Shown: positions 60,096 through 64,000 of the stretch, piece after piece | Layout of the letters: each line of letters begins with the position of its first letter | Position numbering within the stretch: the stretch's first letter is position 1 | Assembly (NCBI GenBank): GCA_023423975.1 | Contig: JAFAEO010000026.1 | Span: forward strand, 143,958 to 207,957 | Length of the DNA stretch: 64,000 nucleotides | Direction of reading: 5' to 3' | Source: Pseudomonadota bacterium | GTDB lineage: Bacteria > Pseudomonadota > Gammaproteobacteria > Burkholderiales > Burkholderiaceae_B | Notes under the pieces: generated by a model | The model's input: only the letters and a program-made list of their open reading frames with translations | Databases searched by the model: none | Told to the model about the DNA's origin: nothing | Program-made: the position numbers and the translations under genes

Positions 60096-61082
60096 ATGCT
60101 CAACAGAACAATGATGACCGGATTGACCGGCGGTATGCTGCTGGCTGCAACTTTAACCACCGGCCTTGCACAGGCCCAGGACTGGCCGCAGCGGCCCGTG
60201 CGGATGGTCGTGCCCTATACCCCTGGCGGTGGAACCGATAGCATTACCCGGATCATTGCCGAGAAGATCAGCCAGACAGACAAAGATATTCAGTTTGTGG
60301 TTGAGAATAAACCGGGTGCGGGCGGCAATATCGGCATGACCCAGGTGGCCCGCGCCAAACCCGATGGATTGACGCTGGGTATGGGACAGACCTCGAATCT
60401 GGCCATCAACCCGGTGATCATGCCGGACATGAAGTTCGACGCCAGCAAAGATTTCACGCCGATCGCGGTAGTGGCCGAATTGCCGACCGTATTGGTGGTT
60501 CGGGCAGACTCTCCGTATCAGTCGCTGGCCGATGTGGTTGCCGCGGCCAAAGCCAACCCCGGGCAGCTCAAGCAAGCCCTTGCCACCCTGGGAACCGTAG
60601 GCCATCTGGCAGGCGAAATGCTTTCGTACAAGGCGGGCATTAAAGTGCTGAATGTACCGTACAAGGGCGCGTCGCCGGCGCTGACAGAACTGATTGGCGG
60701 CCAGACCGATTATATGTTTGCGACACCGGTGTCGGTGATCAATCTGATTGAAGATAAGGATTTGCGTGCGCTGGCGGTTACATCCGCCAAACGTATCGCC
60801 GCCATGCCAGACGTCCCTACTGTTGCAGAACAAGGTTATGAGGGCTTCAATGCGGTTGACTGGAAGTTGATTGTGGGGCCGGCAGGCGTGCCCAAAGATG
60901 CCGTTGATCGACTCAGTAAGGCATTCGTAACTGTGAGCAAAGATCCGGAATTTATCAAGAGAATGGAAGCGGACGGCAATACGGTGGTAGGAGGCTCTGC
61001 AACCGATGCCCAGGCCTATCTGGCCAGAGAACAGGTTGAATGGCGTACCCTGCTAAAGGCAATGCAATTTCAACTGAAATAA
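60096..61082 (+). CDS. second Bug-type (TctC) tricarboxylate-binding protein
   Basis: A 328-residue exported protein with signal peptide 1-28 (GLAQAQ), DWPQRPVRMVVPYTPGGGTD, ENKPGAGGNIGMTQVARAKP, VPYKGASPALTELIGGQTDY and LRALAVTSAKRIAAMPDVPT. It is clearly different from the first Bug protein, so it may bind a second ligand or form. ACGGAGAC precedes ATG 60096; the frame from 59976 overlaps the lactonase and is rejected. Last gene of the operon; an 8-bp stem follows. Confidence 0.93.
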   Translation: MLNRTMMTGLTGGMLLAATLTTGLAQAQDWPQRPVRMVVPYTPGGGTDSITRIIAEKISQTDKDIQFVVENKPGAGGNIGMTQVARAKPDGLTLGMGQTSNLAINPVIMPDMKFDASKDFTPIAVVAELPTVLVVRADSPYQSLADVVAAAKANPGQLKQALATLGTVGHLAGEMLSYKAGIKVLNVPYKGASPALTELIGGQTDYMFATPVSVINLIEDKDLRALAVTSAKRIAAMPDVPTVAEQGYEGFNAVDWKLIVGPAGVPKDAVDRLSKAFVTVSKDPEFIKRMEADGNTVVGGSATDAQAYLAREQVEWRTLLKAMQFQLK

Positions 61083-61093
61083 GTCTGTTTTTG

Positions 61094-61117
61094 GGGATTC
61101 GGCGCAATTCGAATCCC
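61094..61117 (+). terminator. hairpin at end of Bug operon
   Basis: GGGATTCG (61094-61101) and CGAATCCC (61110-61117) pair perfectly. The following ATATAGTGGTTTT is a poor T-tract, so it may stabilise rather than terminate. Confidence 0.45.
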
Positions 61118-61433
61118 ATATAGTGGTTTTGGCCCGTATGTTCGTATGTTGGCCGGTATATAAGTACCGGTGCAGCGACTGCGATCCAGGCCTTGCTATA
61201 ACCATGAGTATGGTATGCTTGACTTGCCGCAAGCGCTTCTGTTGTCTGACAGCCTTGCGGTATTCCTGCCAAGCTACCACGCGCCCCTCTCTTTCCTCTT
61301 CATAGCCGTATTCTATTTCAGCAGATGACAGAAAGGTACGATGCCTGTGTACAGGTGTCAAACTGTCAGAACTGCAATCGAGTGGCTTCCTTAGACGTTA
61401 CTGTTTTCTGCTCGGACGCACCTAGGAACTGCT
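61118..61433. other. 316-bp gap before acyltransferase gene
   Basis: No gene is convincing on either strand. A CCTGT-GT-ACAGG palindrome (61344-61355) lies about 80 bp upstream of the acyltransferase and may be regulatory. Confidence 0.4.
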
Positions 61434-62354
61434 ATGAAGTACTCGCGAAATTTTCAATCCACCTTTCTTTACCCCCGCTATTGGCTGACCTGGTTTGGCC
61501 TGGGCGTGCTGTTCCTGCTGGTTCAGTTGCCGTATCCCATTTTGCATCGGCTAGGGATCTGGATGGGACGCTGTTCCATGCGCTTTCTTAAACGCCGGGT
61601 CGGCATCACACGCCGCAATCTTGAGTTATGTTTTCCCACTATGGATCAGGCGTTACGCGAGCAGAGAGTACGGGCCAATTTTGAGTCTCTGGGCATGGGT
61701 CTGATGGAAACCGGGATGGCGTGGTTTTGGCCCGATGAGCGGGTGAAGCGCTGGTTTGATGTCTCCGGACTGGATCATCTGAAGCAGGCGCAACAGGATG
61801 GACGCGGTGCGCTGATGATTGGTGTGCATCTGATGCCGCTGGAACTTGGCGGCCGTGCAATGGGGCTGTGCCAGCCGATGATGGCAACCTATCGACCGCA
61901 TAATAACAAGGCAATGGAATGGGCGCAGACCAAGGGTCGCATGCGCTCCAATAAGGCGATGATTGATCGCAAGGATTTGCGCGGACTGGTGCGTGCGCTC
62001 AAGCAGGGCGAGGCCGTGTGGCTTGCCCCCGATCAGGATTATGGCCGCAGCGGTAGTGTCTTTGCACCGCTGTTTGCGGTTGCGCAAGTGGCCACCACCA
62101 GCGCCCCTTATATGCTGGCGCGGCTGGCCAAACCGGCGTTGGTGCCGGTGGTATTGATCCGCCGCCCGAATGCGGGTGGTTATGATTTGCTGATTCAGCC
62201 CGAACTCGAAAATTATCCCCTGGACGATGAAATTGCCGCTGCCGCTTATATGAACAAAGTTGTGGAAAAAGAAATCATGCGTGCTCCAGACCAATATATG
62301 TGGCTGCATCGTCGTTTCAAAACCCGGCCGGTCGGCGCTCCGTCACTGTATTGA
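61434..62354 (+). CDS. lipid A lauroyl/palmitoleoyl acyltransferase (LpxL/HtrB family)
   Basis: A 306-residue inner-membrane acyltransferase. An N-terminal hydrophobic anchor (about 18-38) is followed by the HX4E catalytic motif HLMPLE (132-137), ATYRPHNNKAMEW, and the family block WLAPDQDYGRSGSVFAPLF. It adds a secondary acyl chain to Kdo2-lipid IVA. LpxL and LpxP are the closest; the acyl-chain choice cannot be read from the sequence. TAGGAACT is the ribosome site. Transcribed alone. Confidence 0.9.
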   Translation: MKYSRNFQSTFLYPRYWLTWFGLGVLFLLVQLPYPILHRLGIWMGRCSMRFLKRRVGITRRNLELCFPTMDQALREQRVRANFESLGMGLMETGMAWFWPDERVKRWFDVSGLDHLKQAQQDGRGALMIGVHLMPLELGGRAMGLCQPMMATYRPHNNKAMEWAQTKGRMRSNKAMIDRKDLRGLVRALKQGEAVWLAPDQDYGRSGSVFAPLFAVAQVATTSAPYMLARLAKPALVPVVLIRRPNAGGYDLLIQPELENYPLDDEIAAAAYMNKVVEKEIMRAPDQYMWLHRRFKTRPVGAPSLY

Positions 62355-62591
62355 CTGGCGATGTCGCATATCGATATTGCGCGGCCTCGATTACCTCTAT
62401 TACGAATCATTATGGCGCCTATGCGTCGGAGCGGCTTGTGCCGGACTGGCCTATCTGGGCAGAATAACAAAAAAATACGTCACACATTCAAAAGACCGTC
62501 CGTCTTTCTGTCGCTAGAATAGGTCACGAATTCAACACCATTGATTTTTTATAAATAGGCCATCAATGCGGTACCGGCCCGCAGCTGCCCT

Positions 62592-62762
62592 ATGTTTTAC
62601 ACATTCTCCCGCGCCTCTCGTACATCAAATGCTGCCCGCGAGCCTCGCCTGATTACAGTATCGATCACAGGGCGGCCGGAATTTCTGTTCGATGCCATGC
62701 CAGGCACAGACGGCATGTCTACACTTTCGGACTATACCGTCCGCCTGCTGCACCGCTCATAA
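62592..62762 (+). pseudogene. VgrG-like N-terminal fragment (type VI secretion)
   Basis: An ATG at 62592 opens 56 residues: MFYTFSRASRTSNAAREPRL, then ITVSITGRPEFLFDAMPGTD and GMSTLSDYTVRLLHRS. This resembles the first part of VgrG spike proteins (hydrophobic first strand, then the F.P..MPGTEGLS.LFDYTV.LL block). Reading stops in TAA exactly where similarity to the reverse strand of the neighbouring immunity gene begins (62759). A full VgrG has more than 600 residues, so this is a broken 5' end. It was too short for ordinary ORF calling. Identification is by eye. Confidence 0.5.
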
Positions 62763-62793
62763 TCAAGCCATTGCTTATTAATATCTTGCATCG
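62759..62793 (-). repeat. 35-bp duplicate of immunity-gene start (truncated copy)
   Basis: The 35 bases here are identical to 63966-64000, the first codons of the intact immunity gene. On the reverse strand it reads ATG at 62791 then QDINKQWLDY, after which the frame runs into the antisense of the VgrG fragment and stops. This is a leftover start of a tandem immunity gene. Confidence 0.8.
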
Positions 62794-62900
62794 TCATTTA
62801 CCATGTTCTTTATCAAGGTTTAAACGGAAAACGCAAACCGCCCGGTAGCGGGGCCGGCAAGCGCCCACTACACCCTTAATAGGAAGGTCATCTCTCTTAT

Positions 62901-63998
62901 TTATATTCTTTTCAAGCCTGGAATCAGTCGATCTTCCTGCAAGGGCGCTTCCTTCAGCAGCTTTTCCAGATAATGCGCTACTTCTGTCTCTTTAATATCA
63001 AAACGTGTCAGCCATTCATTGGAAGAATGTTTGTCTAGATAATAAGCTTGATAACTGGGTAGGCTATGCAGGGAGCTGATTTCTTCCAATCTAGCCTGAC
63101 GCAGGGCATGATTGAGCAGTACATAGCTGGCGAGCATGGGGTCCTCATTGACACTAACCAGGGAAGGATAATTGCCCGTCTGTATCAGCAGCCCAATCTT
63201 AGGAACATCATAGAAGGCATACCATTGCTCGGGTAAATATTTGCGCAGCCCTGTCACTCCCCCCACTCCCTGCAACATGTCTGAATTGAGCAGCGTTAAC
63301 CAACTGACCGTTTTAAGATGCGCGCGCATATCCTTTCGACTTGAAGTCATTAAATTATCTCCAACGTCAAGGCCGTTAAAAATTCGGGTCAGATCCGCCT
63401 CGGTCGGTTGATTACTCGTCTCTCTTGTTAGCGACAAATTCATCGCATAACCCGCATAGCCATTCATCACGCCAATTCTTTCTGCGAAACGAAAAAACAT
63501 CGACTCAAAAACATGCGGATAGTCTCTTAAAAACGAGACGGGTACAGAGAACTCTAGATAATCAGTATCTTTAGGATAATACTCAGCACGTTGTGCAGGT
63601 TCTGAAAAAACCGTAAACCGCCATTCCCCGGCGGCATACTTTTGTTTCCCTGAAATATACGCAAACGCAAATAGATGTTCTGGAATCATGGCATTGGCCA
63701 TTGCTTTTAATGCTGGTGCCTTAGCATATGCATAATTATCCGGCCCTTCCGGCGGCTCATCGCGCCAGACCCACGTTAAATGCTCTTTTGCATAGATTTC
63801 ATATTCTTCAAAGCACCGGATTACCTGCTCTCGTACTTCAGGTTTATATCCACCCTGAAAGTAATAGGACGCACGTACACAGAGCGCAGCACCGATATAA
63901 CGGTGGTTGCCTTCTGGATCATGTAGCTCACTGGTAAGTAGTAGTTCTTTGCCATTGCTGATCAGATAATCAAGCCATTGCTTATTAATATCTTGCAT
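62901..63998 (-). CDS. type VI immunity family protein (DUF3396-like)
   Basis: A 365-residue protein that matches the DUF3396 'type VI immunity' family in layout: AALCVRASYYFQGGYKPEVR, WRFTVFSEPAQRAEYYPKDT, ESMFFRFAERIGVMNGYAGY, KTVSWLTLLNSDML and ALRQARL. There is no signal peptide, so it acts in the cytoplasm or is a non-secreted immunity protein. The gene is visibly more AT-rich than its neighbours, a sign of transfer. The ATG at 63998 is 2 bp from the window edge, so the ribosome site and the cognate effector gene are outside. A truncated copy of its start is at 62759-62793. Family assignment is by memory of motifs. Confidence 0.7.
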   Translation of the reverse strand: MQDINKQWLDYLISNGKELLLTSELHDPEGNHRYIGAALCVRASYYFQGGYKPEVREQVIRCFEEYEIYAKEHLTWVWRDEPPEGPDNYAYAKAPALKAMANAMIPEHLFAFAYISGKQKYAAGEWRFTVFSEPAQRAEYYPKDTDYLEFSVPVSFLRDYPHVFESMFFRFAERIGVMNGYAGYAMNLSLTRETSNQPTEADLTRIFNGLDVGDNLMTSSRKDMRAHLKTVSWLTLLNSDMLQGVGGVTGLRKYLPEQWYAFYDVPKIGLLIQTGNYPSLVSVNEDPMLASYVLLNHALRQARLEEISSLHSLPSYQAYYLDKHSSNEWLTRFDIKETEVAHYLEKLLKEAPLQEDRLIPGLKRI

Positions 63999-64000
63999 CG

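Larger units (their letters stand above)
62355..62900. other. 546-bp decayed type VI secretion region
   Basis: It contains the VgrG-like fragment, the truncated immunity start and AT-rich spacers. No intact gene. Confidence 0.6.

Noticed and set aside
1..64000. tRNA, rRNA, CRISPR arrays, intact transposases, integrases or phage genes
   Set aside because: Scanned for cloverleaf ends, regular short repeats and DDE/recombinase motifs; none seen.

Overview
The window reads as a free-living, metabolically versatile betaproteobacterium of the Burkholderiales, most likely family Alcaligenaceae (Bordetella/Achromobacter/Advenella-like). The evidence is two Bug-type tricarboxylate-binding proteins, a ParD-like gene overlapping methionine aminopeptidase, quinoprotein dehydrogenases and many small IclR/LysR/AraC-controlled catabolic operons. 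The genus is an inference. Genes are tightly packed, with many 4-base ATGA overlaps. I see no rRNA, tRNA, CRISPR array or intact insertion sequence.

Layout. 1-2.7 kb: a LysR regulator cut by the left edge, a divergent NAD(P)-binding oxidoreductase, a gene-poor stretch, an EthD-like protein and a small hypothetical. 2.9-8.0 kb: an iron/phosphonate-type ABC importer with its LysR regulator. 8.0-10.1 kb: a fosmidomycin-resistance-type efflux pump divergent from an AraC regulator. 10.3-12.5 kb: a TetR regulator divergent from an HglS-type 2-oxoadipate dioxygenase/decarboxylase with a two-hairpin leader. 12.8-16.8 kb: a Fur-box-preceded siderophore ABC importer whose leader is closed by a 13-bp inverted repeat. 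16.9-21.8 kb: a large MscS channel, an SDR and two VOC proteins. 22.2-26.0 kb: an AcoR-like sigma-54 activator divergent from an aldehyde dehydrogenase with a -24/-12 promoter. 26.3-31.0 kb: an exported molybdenum hydroxylase (IorAB type) convergent with its likely maturation pair (XdhC and a MocA-like cytidylyltransferase). 31.4-34.1 kb: a cytochrome c followed by a PQQ alcohol dehydrogenase.

34.2-43.2 kb: an M20 deacetylase/MFS divergent pair, an OsmC gene broken by an in-frame stop, a monooxygenase, an XRE regulator, arylamine N-acetyltransferase overlapping soxR tail to tail, a shortened MmgE/PrpD protein, and the ParD-like/map pair. 43.4-48.1 kb: a carboxymuconolactone decarboxylase/enol-lactonase fusion, a ketopantoate-reductase-like gene with a two-subunit class I hydro-lyase, and a DUF488 protein. 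48.2-53.1 kb: membrane PQQ glucose/quinate dehydrogenase beside a TonB receptor that closely resembles the E. coli PQQ receptor PqqU/YncD. 53.2-54.9 kb: an isochorismatase-fold hydrolase with a GlxA-type regulator. 55.1-61.1 kb: IclR regulator, HMG-CoA-lyase-like enzyme, CoA-transferase, two Bug proteins and an SMP-30 lactonase. 61.4-64 kb: an LpxL-type acyltransferase, then a decayed type VI secretion patch with a VgrG-like 5' fragment, a truncated immunity-gene start and an intact DUF3396-type immunity gene.

Themes. Periplasmic oxidation recurs: two quinoproteins, an exported molybdo-hydroxylase, a cytochrome c and a probable PQQ receptor, with no PQQ biosynthesis genes here. The most novel-looking items are the structured leader of the siderophore operon (12858-13046), the two-hairpin RNA before hglS, and the vgrG/immunity junction at the right edge.
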